Positions 49,006-55,607 of a DNA stretch of 64,000 bases are shown here, piece after piece. Source of the stretch: Vulcanimicrobiota bacterium (GTDB taxonomy: Bacteria > Vulcanimicrobiota > JAJTBE01); the NCBI GenBank assembly GCA_021107945.1, contig JAIORV010000012.1, forward strand, positions 1-64,000, given 5' to 3'. A program made the translations under genes and the position numbers. The stretch's first letter is position 1. Each line of letters begins with the position of its first letter. The notes under the pieces are model-generated. The model made no database searches. It was not told where the DNA came from and saw only the letters and a list, made by a program, of their open reading frames with translations.

Positions 49006-49887
49006 TCATTTACTGAATATAAAATGTGGCAGTCCGGTGCGGACGTATGATATCAGGCCAGGTATGTCGAACTCATCCATCTTGAACTCGACCTTCTTTC
49101 CTTTTTGACAACTCTCGATTTCAAGGGTGTTGTTAATCCCATTTAAAATAATCGCTTCTTCCTCGCTGTCACAGGCGAACAAAAACCAATCAGGCTTCCT
49201 CGGGGAGGACTTTTCCGGTCTTTTTCCCGTAAGATACTTCTTGGCAATGCGCATGTCAATCTCATCAAGTACATTAATTCCATCTTTCAGAAAATGAAAG
49301 TCATTATCAAAATCTTTGTGAGTTGAATGAAATCCGACAATTGCAAGACGATCCTCACCAAGTATCCTTAGCTTTATCGTGGCATCATTCCATCCGGCTT
49401 CTTCACCGAACGATTGAAACGAGAGTGTTATAGATATTTCACACCGGTAATATCGCTTTTCATCGGTAAAAAAGAACCAGTTCTTTACCGGGTAATGAAC
49501 TTTGCATGAACTTACCAGTTTTGTCACCTCAAGGACACCTGCCCTGTCCTCTTTCTCATGTCCGTCAAGAATCGTAGGCTCAACACCGAGGAAGTCGCCG
49601 AATATGCCGTCAAACTCCGACTGATCCAGGGGATCGGTTGATTCATTCAGATTTGATGCTTCAATCTGCGCCTCGTCGAAATAATCGAACAACCTCTCGC
49701 AGTCTTTCTTTTTCCCAAAATTGGTGATCCTCATAATTGTACGATATCTGCTTGCTTCTGAATTTATCCAGTGGTCAACCTCAACTCCGTACCAATATCG
49801 AAGAACGGTAAGGATATTGTCCAGTTCCGCAAGGGTTATTGGAACCCAGCTTTCGGGAAGTTTTTCTTCCTTTTTCCAGAATACCAA
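49006..49887 (-). CDS. Protein of unknown function under a cobalamin riboswitch
   Basis: I do not recognise this 293-residue protein. It starts at TTG 49887 (MVFWKKEEKLPESWVPITLA) with GGAGGT eight bases upstream. It has no signal peptide or membrane segment and is rich in acidic and aromatic residues, with alternating strands such as YYRCEISITLSFQSF and ATIKLRILGEDRLAIVGFHS. No metal-binding or nucleotide-binding motif is clear. It is the first gene after the cobalamin aptamer and its terminator, 18 bases past the T tract, so its expression should fall when B12 is plentiful. That suggests a role in corrinoid uptake, salvage or in a B12-independent alternative, but this is inference. Confidence 0.75.
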   Translation of the reverse strand: MVFWKKEEKLPESWVPITLAELDNILTVLRYWYGVEVDHWINSEASRYRTIMRITNFGKKKDCERLFDYFDEAQIEASNLNESTDPLDQSEFDGIFGDFLGVEPTILDGHEKEDRAGVLEVTKLVSSCKVHYPVKNWFFFTDEKRYYRCEISITLSFQSFGEEAGWNDATIKLRILGEDRLAIVGFHSTHKDFDNDFHFLKDGINVLDEIDMRIAKKYLTGKRPEKSSPRKPDWFLFACDSEEEAIILNGINNTLEIESCQKGKKVEFKMDEFDIPGLISYVRTGLPHFIFSK

Positions 49888-49905
49888 GATCTTCTACCTC
49901 CTGTA

Positions 49906-49938
49906 TTAAAAAAACCTCATCCCGGACAGGGTTGAGGT
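49906..49938 (-). terminator. Intrinsic terminator of the cobalamin riboswitch
   Basis: Read on the minus strand, ACCTCA (49938-49933) and TGAGGT (49919-49914), with inner CCC/GGG pairs, close a hairpin followed by seven T residues. It lies between the aptamer and the SD of the unknown gene, the normal place for a transcriptional riboswitch platform. Confidence 0.85.
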
Positions 49939-50135
49939 CTGAGTTTTGATTCTCGCCCCGGACCCTGACTCCGGGGTCCTCATCGAATACAGCTTTTTGG
50001 TCAGGTTTCCTGGCTTGTGGATCATTGCTTTCCGGCGCCTTCCCTCTTTCAAGGTGACATTATGCCGGATTGCTCCCCACTCACAGTGGCGGGCACCGCA
50101 TCGGATTCTAACCGACTTCCCTGTGCCTATAGCTG
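49939..50135 (-). promoter_or_regulatory. Cobalamin (adenosylcobalamin-type) riboswitch
   Basis: The minus strand carries the conserved core: GGGAAGTCGGTTAGAATCCG (around 50122-50103), then GCGGTGCCCGCCACTGTGA, GTCACC...GGGAAGGC, and the B12 box AGCCAGGAAACCTGACC at 50015-49999. Stem P1 pairs CAGCT (50135-50131) with AGCTG (49994-49990). A further strong hairpin (CCCCGGA...TCCGGGG, about 49978-49955) may give the L13 kissing partner or antiterminator. B12 binding would favour the terminator at 49906-49938 and repress the downstream unknown gene and possibly the BtuF/BtuC genes. Confidence 0.93.
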
Positions 50136-50152
50136 AAAATATTCAATTTTAA

Positions 50153-50666
50153 TTCGAGTACATTATACATTATTGGCAGGATTAATACAAGGCCGATACT
50201 TGAAAAATCAGTTGACATTGAGGGTATCGAAAAACCCTATAAATTTAGTTATTTGAAGTATTTAATTAACCACAGAGGACACAGAGAGATCAACGTTTTT
50301 TCTTTAGTTATCCTCTGCGGACTTCGCGATCTCTGCGGTGAAAAAAAAATGTCATCAATAACTGGAAACAGCTTATTTCAAATATACATTTTAATGGCAG
50401 GAAGATCCAGGGGAAATTTGGAATTAAACAGTATCTCGAATTTTTTCTGATGAATAATATTGGATGCCACTCAAATAATCGTATAATTATTCAGCCCCCT
50501 AAAATGCTTGTCTTTCTATAAGGAAGAATTTAAAATAAACTGTAAAAAATGCAAATTTTTAACCTTTGTGGTCTTTGTGGTCTTTGTGGTGAATAGATAT
50601 ACGGGAATTAACCTGAAAGGAAATCTACAGTTTTAGTAGAAATTTTAGGGGGAGAAAAAGAGGCAA
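50153..50666. repeat. Repeat-rich non-coding stretch upstream of the PTS IIB gene
   Basis: It contains an inverted AGGTTTTTCGATACCCTC copy (about 50219-50236), 'aaccacagaggacacagagag' (50269-50289), 'ctctgcggacttcgcgatctctgcggtgaaaaaaaaatgtcatcaataactggaaacagc' (about 50313-50372) and 'ctttgtggtctttgtggtctttgtggtg' (50563-50592). No gene is supported. Confidence 0.65.
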
Positions 50667-50744
50667 TACTTTTTACTCAAAACCTTTCTATTGCAGGAGA
50701 TTTAGTTAAAAAGCTTGTTTTTGCCATTTTCTAAAAATGGCTTA
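50667..50744. repeat. Hairpin-bearing dispersed element, copy 1
   Basis: The last 44 bases (tttagttaaaaagc...ggctta) contain the perfect hairpin CCATTTT-CTA-AAAATGG at 50724-50740. The block recurs in reverse at 60899-60980 with about two differences in the last 43 bases and looser similarity over 80. Confidence 0.88.
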
Positions 50745-50762
50745 AAGGAAAGGAGACCTACC

Positions 50763-51080
50763 TTGTCCTCAAAGAAAAAAATTCTGGTGGTATGCTCGTC
50801 GGGTATGTCAACCAGTCTTCTTGTCAAAGCTATGCGAAAGGCGGCCGATAAGGAAGGTTACGAGGTTGAGATTTCCTCCGCTCCGATAGTCGGCGCTGAG
50901 GATCTCATGCCTGAAACTGATGCGGTTCTTGTGGGACCACAGATGAGACATCGATTCGAGGAAATCGAGCGAATCTTTGCAGTAGCCGATGTGCCGGCGA
51001 AACTTGTGCCACCACAGGTCTATGGGCTTATGGATGGAAAGGCCGCTCTTGAGATAGCAAAAAAAATGATTATGGAGTGA
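50763..51080 (+). CDS. Orphan PTS system IIB component, lactose/cellobiose type
   Basis: The 105-residue protein has the IIB phosphocysteine loop VVCSSGMSTSLLVKAM near residue 10, VGPQMRHRF and the ending ALEIAKKM, as in cellobiose-type IIB proteins that pass phosphate to an incoming sugar. TTG 50763 is preferred because AAAGGAG lies upstream and IIB proteins start right before KKKILVVCSSG; the frame is open to 50715 but that part is encoded by the hairpin repeat. No IIA or IIC gene is nearby. Six bases separate it from a membrane-protein gene. A signalling rather than a transport role is possible. Confidence 0.88.
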   Translation: MSSKKKILVVCSSGMSTSLLVKAMRKAADKEGYEVEISSAPIVGAEDLMPETDAVLVGPQMRHRFEEIERIFAVADVPAKLVPPQVYGLMDGKAALEIAKKMIME

Positions 51081-51086
51081 TATAAA

Positions 51087-51872
51087 ATGGATACTCCCTT
51101 TCAATCAGGATGGCTAATGGGAGTGAAGTGTTTTGTATTTGCTCTTTTAGCGGTATGGCTTTATTTTAGAGTTACAAAACAAGACATATTTCTTCTTCTT
51201 GCAGGAGCACTGGGACTGAACGGAATCTTCGCGTTGATTTTCTTTTCGGGATCGAAAATACATATAATTGGAATCATCCTGAACGCAATTCCGTTTTTTG
51301 CGGTGCTTCTAATTGCTAATGGAATTTTATGCTCTAAAGCATTTTATGAAATCACGCGTCATGGAATTTTTCCGGCGGATAAGATGGTGGATCCCGATAA
51401 AGGCCTACAATTATACTTTTCCGGCATCATGGCTTTCATACTATTTTTCATGGCCAAATTTTCAATGAACGATGTTTTCAAGCATCTTGTTGAAAAAGGC
51501 GGATTAAAGCTCGACATGGCGGCATATATCATTTACTTTCTGCTGATAGCCGGTATTGCGTACCTCACACAATACGTCATCCCCTGGAAAGAGACGCCGG
51601 ACACATTCGTCACGGTAGGCATAAAACAGGAAGCTGTTGATGTATTAAGTATTACGGGTGATGTCACACTTCCCGAGAAGATCGCCGTGCCTACTCTATT
51701 TTACCTGATATTCTTCCTACTACCTTACCTTATCAAACCGGCGAATCAGAAGAGCGATACGGATATCGTCGGCCTTGTTATTATTGCCGTGCTAATAGGC
51801 TCGGTAGTATGGATTGAACTTATAAAAAAAGGCGGAAACAAGGATAAAGATAAATCAGTGAAACTGGGATAG
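51087..51872 (+). CDS. Polytopic membrane protein of unknown function
   Basis: The 261-residue product has about seven hydrophobic segments (for example VFALLAVWLYF, FLLLAGALGLNGIFALIF, IIGIILNAIPFFAVLLIANG, YIIYFLLIAGIAYL, PTLFYLIFFLLPYLI and DIVGLVIIAVLIGSVVWIEL) and a short lysine-rich cytoplasmic tail. It does not look like a PTS IIC. It follows the IIB gene by six bases, which suggests co-translation and perhaps joint action. Function unknown. Confidence 0.75.
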   Translation: MDTPFQSGWLMGVKCFVFALLAVWLYFRVTKQDIFLLLAGALGLNGIFALIFFSGSKIHIIGIILNAIPFFAVLLIANGILCSKAFYEITRHGIFPADKMVDPDKGLQLYFSGIMAFILFFMAKFSMNDVFKHLVEKGGLKLDMAAYIIYFLLIAGIAYLTQYVIPWKETPDTFVTVGIKQEAVDVLSITGDVTLPEKIAVPTLFYLIFFLLPYLIKPANQKSDTDIVGLVIIAVLIGSVVWIELIKKGGNKDKDKSVKLG

Positions 51873-51889
51873 ATCGGATAATGGACAAC

Positions 51890-52035
51890 AGACGACGGAA
51901 ACCAGAGGTCGGATCCCGGATCCCATTTCCCCTTTCTCAATTCCCATTTCCAGATATGTAGGAGGGACGTCCCCGTCCCGATAAATTGAGGACGGAAAGT
52001 GGGGAACAGATCCCGTTTCCCACTTCTCATTTCTC
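51890..52035. repeat. Intergenic mosaic: GTCGGA, TTTCCC tracts and GACGTCCCTCCTACA element
   Basis: The reverse copy of the 28-bp element lies at 51957-51983, between two pyrimidine-rich tracts (ggatcccatttcccctttctc, and 'gatcccgtttcccacttctcatttctcac'). Confidence 0.8.
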
Positions 52036-52056
52036 ACATCCTGATGGAGGATAACG

Positions 52057-52398
52057 ATGTCATATAAGCTTTTCGATTACAATATCAAGGTATTTCAGGA
52101 TAAGCGGGACGGCGATTTTGGAGCTTGTATCGAAGAAATCCCGGAAGTCTCCGCTTATGGCGAAACCGTCAATGACGCCGTTAATGAATTGAAAACCGTT
52201 TATAATTTATGGCTTGAAGACTGTCAGGAATTATGTTATCCCATTCCGGAACCCTTCAATGTGCGTGATTTCAGCGGCAAATTTGTTCTTCGTATGCCAA
52301 AGTCGCTTCATAAGTCTCTTGCGGTAAAAGCAAAAAAGGAAGGAATCAGCCTGAATCAGGAAACAATATATTGTATAAACAAGGGATTGGTTGCTTGA
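52057..52398 (+). CDS. HicB-family antitoxin-like protein, no HicA partner
   Basis: The 113-residue protein has the HicB partial-RNase-H fold (YNIKVFQDKRDGDFGACIEE, ...VSAYGETVNDAVNELKTVYN) and a C-terminal ribbon-helix-helix-like part (GKFVLRMPKSLHKSLAVKAK then EGISLNQETI). HicB proteins neutralise HicA mRNA interferases and repress their own operon. No hicA lies on either side. The 3' end is repeated in decayed form at 54540-54580. Confidence 0.88.
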   Translation: MSYKLFDYNIKVFQDKRDGDFGACIEEIPEVSAYGETVNDAVNELKTVYNLWLEDCQELCYPIPEPFNVRDFSGKFVLRMPKSLHKSLAVKAKKEGISLNQETIYCINKGLVA

Positions 52399-52513
52399 TA
52401 ATCCATTTACATTATAACCCCTCAATTCAAATCGCCAAATCAGTCTTTGATGTTCCAAATGTTCTTATCTTGTTTTTTTTGTTCTTGTATTTACTTATTC
52501 GTATCTTTTCTTA

Positions 52514-52542
52514 TTGAAATGTACTATTATGTATGATATAAT
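52514..52542 (+). promoter_or_regulatory. Sigma-70-type promoter of the HTH antitoxin/RelE pair
   Basis: TTGAAA (52514-52519) and TATAAT (52537-52542) are 17 bases apart. Initiation near 52549 would leave a leader of about 13 bases with GGAGG at its head, which supports ATG 52562 as the start codon. Confidence 0.8.
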
Positions 52543-52561
52543 ATCCCTGGAGGTGTTCACA

Positions 52562-52858
52562 ATGTTAGATGAAATTCTCACCCCGGAAGAGGTTGCCAGG
52601 GAATTAAAGATCACTACCAGGGGCGTAAAAGATTTATTGAGAGCGGGAACTCTGAATGGTTTCAAAATAGGCAGACGGTGGCGAATAAGAAAGAGTGATT
52701 TTGTGGATTTTATCTATCCCGTTGCTATTGCACCATTAAGAGAAGAAGACCTTGATGAAGAAGATAAGAAAGCTATCATAGAAGCTGAAGAAGATGTAAA
52801 GGCGGGAAGACTTTATCCACTGGCGGAAGTTATGAAAGAGTTTGGAATTTCAGCGTGA
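52562..52858 (+). CDS. Excisionase-type HTH antitoxin of a RelE pair
   Basis: The 98-residue product begins with a MerR/excisionase-like winged helix (LTPEEVARELKITTRGVKDL, LNGFKIGRRWRIRKSDFVDF, the HTH_17 pattern), which binds DNA. The C-terminal half (DEEDKKAIIEAEEDVKAGRL, YPLAEVMKEFGI) resembles the toxin-wrapping tail of RelB/ParD-like antitoxins. ATG 52562 follows GGAGG and the promoter. Its stop overlaps the toxin start (GTGA, 52855-52858), typical of coupled type II toxin-antitoxin genes. It likely represses its own promoter. Confidence 0.82.
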   Translation: MLDEILTPEEVARELKITTRGVKDLLRAGTLNGFKIGRRWRIRKSDFVDFIYPVAIAPLREEDLDEEDKKAIIEAEEDVKAGRLYPLAEVMKEFGISA

Positions 52859-53106
52859 GTATAGAACTTACAAAGAGAGCAAAGAAGGACTTAAAGAAAC
52901 CGGATGCTGTAACCAGAGAAAGAATCCTTTTAACTCTATATAAGTTTGAAATGCATCAGGAGAATATTGACTTCTCAAAGTTAAGCGACAGTTCTGACAA
53001 GTGGCGAATCCGTGTAGGTCGATGGCGTGTAGTCTTGGATAAAAATGCCAAAAGCGGAAAATGGCAAGTTCTTTATATTAAATTAAGGCCGAAGGCATAT
53101 AAATAG
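52855..53106 (+). CDS. RelE/ParE-family toxin
   Basis: The 83-residue protein matches the RelE/ParE fold: IELTKRAKKDLKKPDAVTRE, then DKWRIRVGRWRVVLDKNAKS and the final strand WQVLYIKLRPKAYK. Such toxins cut mRNA on the ribosome (RelE) or inhibit gyrase (ParE); the subtype is not clear. It starts at GTG 52855 inside the antitoxin stop. The antitoxin supplies repression. Confidence 0.85.
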   Translation: MSIELTKRAKKDLKKPDAVTRERILLTLYKFEMHQENIDFSKLSDSSDKWRIRVGRWRVVLDKNAKSGKWQVLYIKLRPKAYK

Positions 53107-53268
53107 CGCAAGATCTGCAGGTGTTAACTGAGAAGTAAATGAACACCGGTTTCCGGGGCGGCAACAACACAGAATAACCCACCCAAAACCATTAAACCTG
53201 TCAAAATAAAAATAGAATTCCTGTCCATTATAATGCAAATATCGGCGTAGTGACAGTGTTTATCAAAC

Positions 53269-53319
53269 TTGACAAATTTACCTAACAGTAATATAATATT
53301 ATTATAAATGTTAGGTAAA
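53269..53319 (+). promoter_or_regulatory. Consensus promoter with embedded inverted-repeat operator
   Basis: TTGACA (53269-53274) and TATAAT (53292-53297) are 17 bases apart, a perfect sigma-70 match. An 11-bp inverted repeat, TTTACCTAACA (53277-53287) and TGTTAGGTAAA (53309-53319), places one arm in the spacer and the other just past the start point, 32 bases centre to centre (about three helical turns). A dimeric repressor bound there would block the polymerase. The regulator is probably encoded by one of the two following genes. Confidence 0.88.
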
Positions 53320-53321
53320 CG

Positions 53322-53645
53322 GTGAGTGAAATGGATATGGTAAAGGGCGTTCTCAGGGAAGAGTTGGAACACGCAAAAAGAGCAAAGCAACGATATGAAG
53401 AGGGATTAGATGAACTTCCCCGGGGGAGCTTGCAAAAGAAGAAAATCAATGACAAAGCTTATTATTATATTGCTTATCGGAATGGAAACAAAGTTAAATT
53501 TGATTATCTGGGCAAACTGTCAGATGCTGATATAAAATCTTATCGGGAGAAGATTGAGAAACGCAAGAGATATAAGAAATTGATTAAGGATTTAGACAAA
53601 GAAATCAAATATTTGGGGAGGGTTCTTAATGTTCAGGCAGATTGA
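53322..53645 (+). CDS. Small helical protein partner of a nucleotidyltransferase
   Basis: The 107-residue product (from GTG 53322; ATG 53331 is also possible) has two charged helical parts around a beta-rich centre (DKAYYYIAYRNGNKVKFDYL, GKLSDADIKSYREKIEKRKR). The centre resembles the short wrist motif of DUF6788-type proteins. It overlaps the nucleotidyltransferase start by 17 bases and shares its promoter, an organisation typical of toxin-antitoxin-like pairs. Function is not established; it may be the repressor for the operator at 53277-53319. Confidence 0.7.
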   Translation: MSEMDMVKGVLREELEHAKRAKQRYEEGLDELPRGSLQKKKINDKAYYYIAYRNGNKVKFDYLGKLSDADIKSYREKIEKRKRYKKLIKDLDKEIKYLGRVLNVQAD

Positions 53646-54354
53646 GCTGGTTGATCATATATTGAAGGAAATGGAAATCACCGGAATTCTTCCTGATATT
53701 ATGATTGTAGGAAGTTGGTGTCTTTATTTCTATCAGTATCATTACAAAGATTCCGACCTTCCGCCGCTAAGAACAACGGACATTGATATTGATGTTAATT
53801 CCCTTCGCAAGGCAAAGATTCGGTTTAACATAGGCGGAATTCTGGAAAAATATGATTTCCGGATGGATTTTCATGGGGATGGCTCAACCAGTTTTATCCA
53901 TGCCGATCTTAAAATAGAATTCCTCGTCCCGGAAATTGGGAGACCTTCTCATGAGCCTGTCAAGATTCATGGATTCGGTATTACGGCGCAGCCCTTAAGA
54001 TGGCTTGATCTCCTTGAAAAGGAAGTTATCATTGTGGATTATAAGGGAATGCAAGTGAAGGTTCCCCATCCTGCCAGGTTTGCTGTCCATAAACTGATTA
54101 TATCTCAGCGAAGAAGCGGGAGAAATCCAAAAATCGAAAAGGACATTGTCCAGGGTCTTCAAGTGATAAGAATGTTGGTAGAATTGGGGTGGGTGGAAAA
54201 GATAACCGGGATTGTCAATATTTTGTCAAGGAAACAGAAGAAACTTATAAAGCAAGCTTTGCAAGGATCAAATGTGGAGGAGCTGACCGGACTTACCATT
54301 GCTGAATTGGAAAAGATTTTCCAATGCAGGATTTCCGCTCAAACTTTAAAGTAA
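53629..54354 (+). CDS. Nucleotidyltransferase-superfamily protein (AbiEii/MNT-like)
   Basis: The 241-residue product has the nucleotidyltransferase core: the GS loop IMIVGSWCLYFYQ near residue 28 and the paired acidic RTTDIDIDVN near 50, then IKIEFLVPE-like LKIEFLVPEIG supplying the third carboxylate. PHPARFAVHKLIISQRR is a conserved helical element of this group. Related proteins act as toxins or modifiers in type IV toxin-antitoxin and abortive-infection systems (AbiEii, MNT). The start lies in the 3' end of the small gene. I infer a toxin-antitoxin-like unit but the target is unknown. Confidence 0.8.
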   Translation: MFRQIELVDHILKEMEITGILPDIMIVGSWCLYFYQYHYKDSDLPPLRTTDIDIDVNSLRKAKIRFNIGGILEKYDFRMDFHGDGSTSFIHADLKIEFLVPEIGRPSHEPVKIHGFGITAQPLRWLDLLEKEVIIVDYKGMQVKVPHPARFAVHKLIISQRRSGRNPKIEKDIVQGLQVIRMLVELGWVEKITGIVNILSRKQKKLIKQALQGSNVEELTGLTIAELEKIFQCRISAQTLK

Positions 54355-54539
54355 AATGATCATATTCCGCTCAGAGCCTGTCCTGAACCCTTCGCTCCGC
54401 TCGAGGGCAAGCTCAGTGAAGGAATGACGCCGACAAAATGCGTAAGTCCTGATTATTAAATAAATATTGAAAGACACGAGTTTATCCTATTATCCATTAT
54501 CCTTCATCTACTACTCTCCTATTATGAGGCAATATAAGG
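54355..54539. repeat. Intergenic repeats incl. 'gcgtaagtcctgatta'
   Basis: This holds an imperfect palindromic block ('cctgaacccttcg...gaggg...agtgaaggaatgac', about 54381-54426) and TGCGTAAGTCCTGATTA at 54439-54455, the reverse of the ends of the element at 59053-59357. No gene is supported. Confidence 0.65.
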
Positions 54540-54578
54540 CAATATATTGCACAAACAAGGGATTAGCCAATCGATAAA
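54540..54578 (+). pseudogene. Remnant of a HicB 3' end
   Basis: CAATATATTG followed by a close match to aaacaagggatt repeats the end of the HicB-like gene (52364-52394). In the HicB frame it reads AIYCTNKGLANR then stop, against TIYCINKGLVA. No other part of hicB remains. Confidence 0.75.
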
Positions 54579-54593
54579 GTATTTATATTACCA

Positions 54594-55607
54594 ATGAAAC
54601 CTGATAAAACAAAACTACAAATAACGATTCTTATTACTGCTTTGCTTTTTACGGTTTTGCTTGTTTTTCTGTTTCATCGAAAACAAGATATAATTCCCGG
54701 ATGGAAGATTCCCGGGGTTGTGAATGATAAAGGGGGGAAACCTGCAACACCCTCTGGAGACAAGCTAAAAACCTGGACTGACACCAAGGTTGTTCCCGAT
54801 GGGGAATTTCCACTTTTAAAACCCCTGGATCCTAAGAAATATAAAAACCTGTCAAAAGATGAACTGCAAATATTCAATATCACCGCAAAAAGTCTTTTGA
54901 ACGAGAACAGGGCAAGGGGACGAAATAACCCCTACGTATTGCTTGATATACTCGACTTGAAAGAAGGCGACAATATCGGCGATATCGGTTGCGGTCCGGG
55001 GTATTATACATTTATCCTGGCATACAGGGTGGGTAAGAAAGTAAAGGATCCTGCAACCGGGAAGACGGTTGTGAAGCCTGTGGGAAAGAACGGCGGTTTA
55101 GTCTATGCTGTTGATTTTTACCCGCCGATGATTACTTATGTAAAATTCATGAGGGAGCATCTTGCAAAAGAGAGAAAAGTTGACTTTCAGAACATCAAAT
55201 TCATCTGTAACGAAGCCGACGGCCTTGTATATGATATCCCCGCCGACACTCTGGACTTTGCTTTTTTAAGCGAGATGCATATTTATAATCACATACCCGA
55301 TAATCCTCATCAATTCGTGACACAAGAGCAGAGAAAGAATAAGGAATATTATTTCAATATGCTCCGGGACAGGAGCGAGGATTTTACAAAAAGTATTCAC
55401 AATGCCCTAAAACCCGGAGGGTTACTCTTTATAACAGAAACTTGCGAAGTGAACAAGCCTAACCAGAGTATTCTTTATAAAGATGATGTAATCAAACTGC
55501 TTGAATCCACCGGGTTATTCAAATTTGAGAAGACTGATGACTCTTTCATGGGAGCATATCTTCTGTTCATGAAAAAAATTACTGGGGAGAAAGAAAAAAG
55601 CAAATGA
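54594..55607 (+). CDS. Membrane-anchored or exported SAM-dependent methyltransferase-like protein
   Basis: The 337 residues begin with a hydrophobic segment (ITILITALLFTVLLVFLFHR, about 9-28) followed by a Pro/Lys-rich linker. The methyltransferase motif I is seen as GDNIGDIGCGPGYYTFILAY near 125-145, motif II as VYAVDFYPPMITYV, and motif IV as TLDFAFLSEMHIYNHIPD. A late GGLLFITETCE fits the class I Rossmann fold. An N-terminal signal anchor would place the domain outside the membrane, unusual because SAM is cytoplasmic. The stop overlaps the SpoIID start (ATGA, 55604-55607). The methyl acceptor is unknown. Confidence 0.82.
   Translation: MKPDKTKLQITILITALLFTVLLVFLFHRKQDIIPGWKIPGVVNDKGGKPATPSGDKLKTWTDTKVVPDGEFPLLKPLDPKKYKNLSKDELQIFNITAKSLLNENRARGRNNPYVLLDILDLKEGDNIGDIGCGPGYYTFILAYRVGKKVKDPATGKTVVKPVGKNGGLVYAVDFYPPMITYVKFMREHLAKERKVDFQNIKFICNEADGLVYDIPADTLDFAFLSEMHIYNHIPDNPHQFVTQEQRKNKEYYFNMLRDRSEDFTKSIHNALKPGGLLFITETCEVNKPNQSILYKDDVIKLLESTGLFKFEKTDDSFMGAYLLFMKKITGEKEKSK

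Noticed and set aside
49939-50135. Riboswitch acting on the plus-strand PTS IIB gene
   Set aside because: The aptamer core, P1 and T-tract terminator are all oriented on the minus strand towards 49887.
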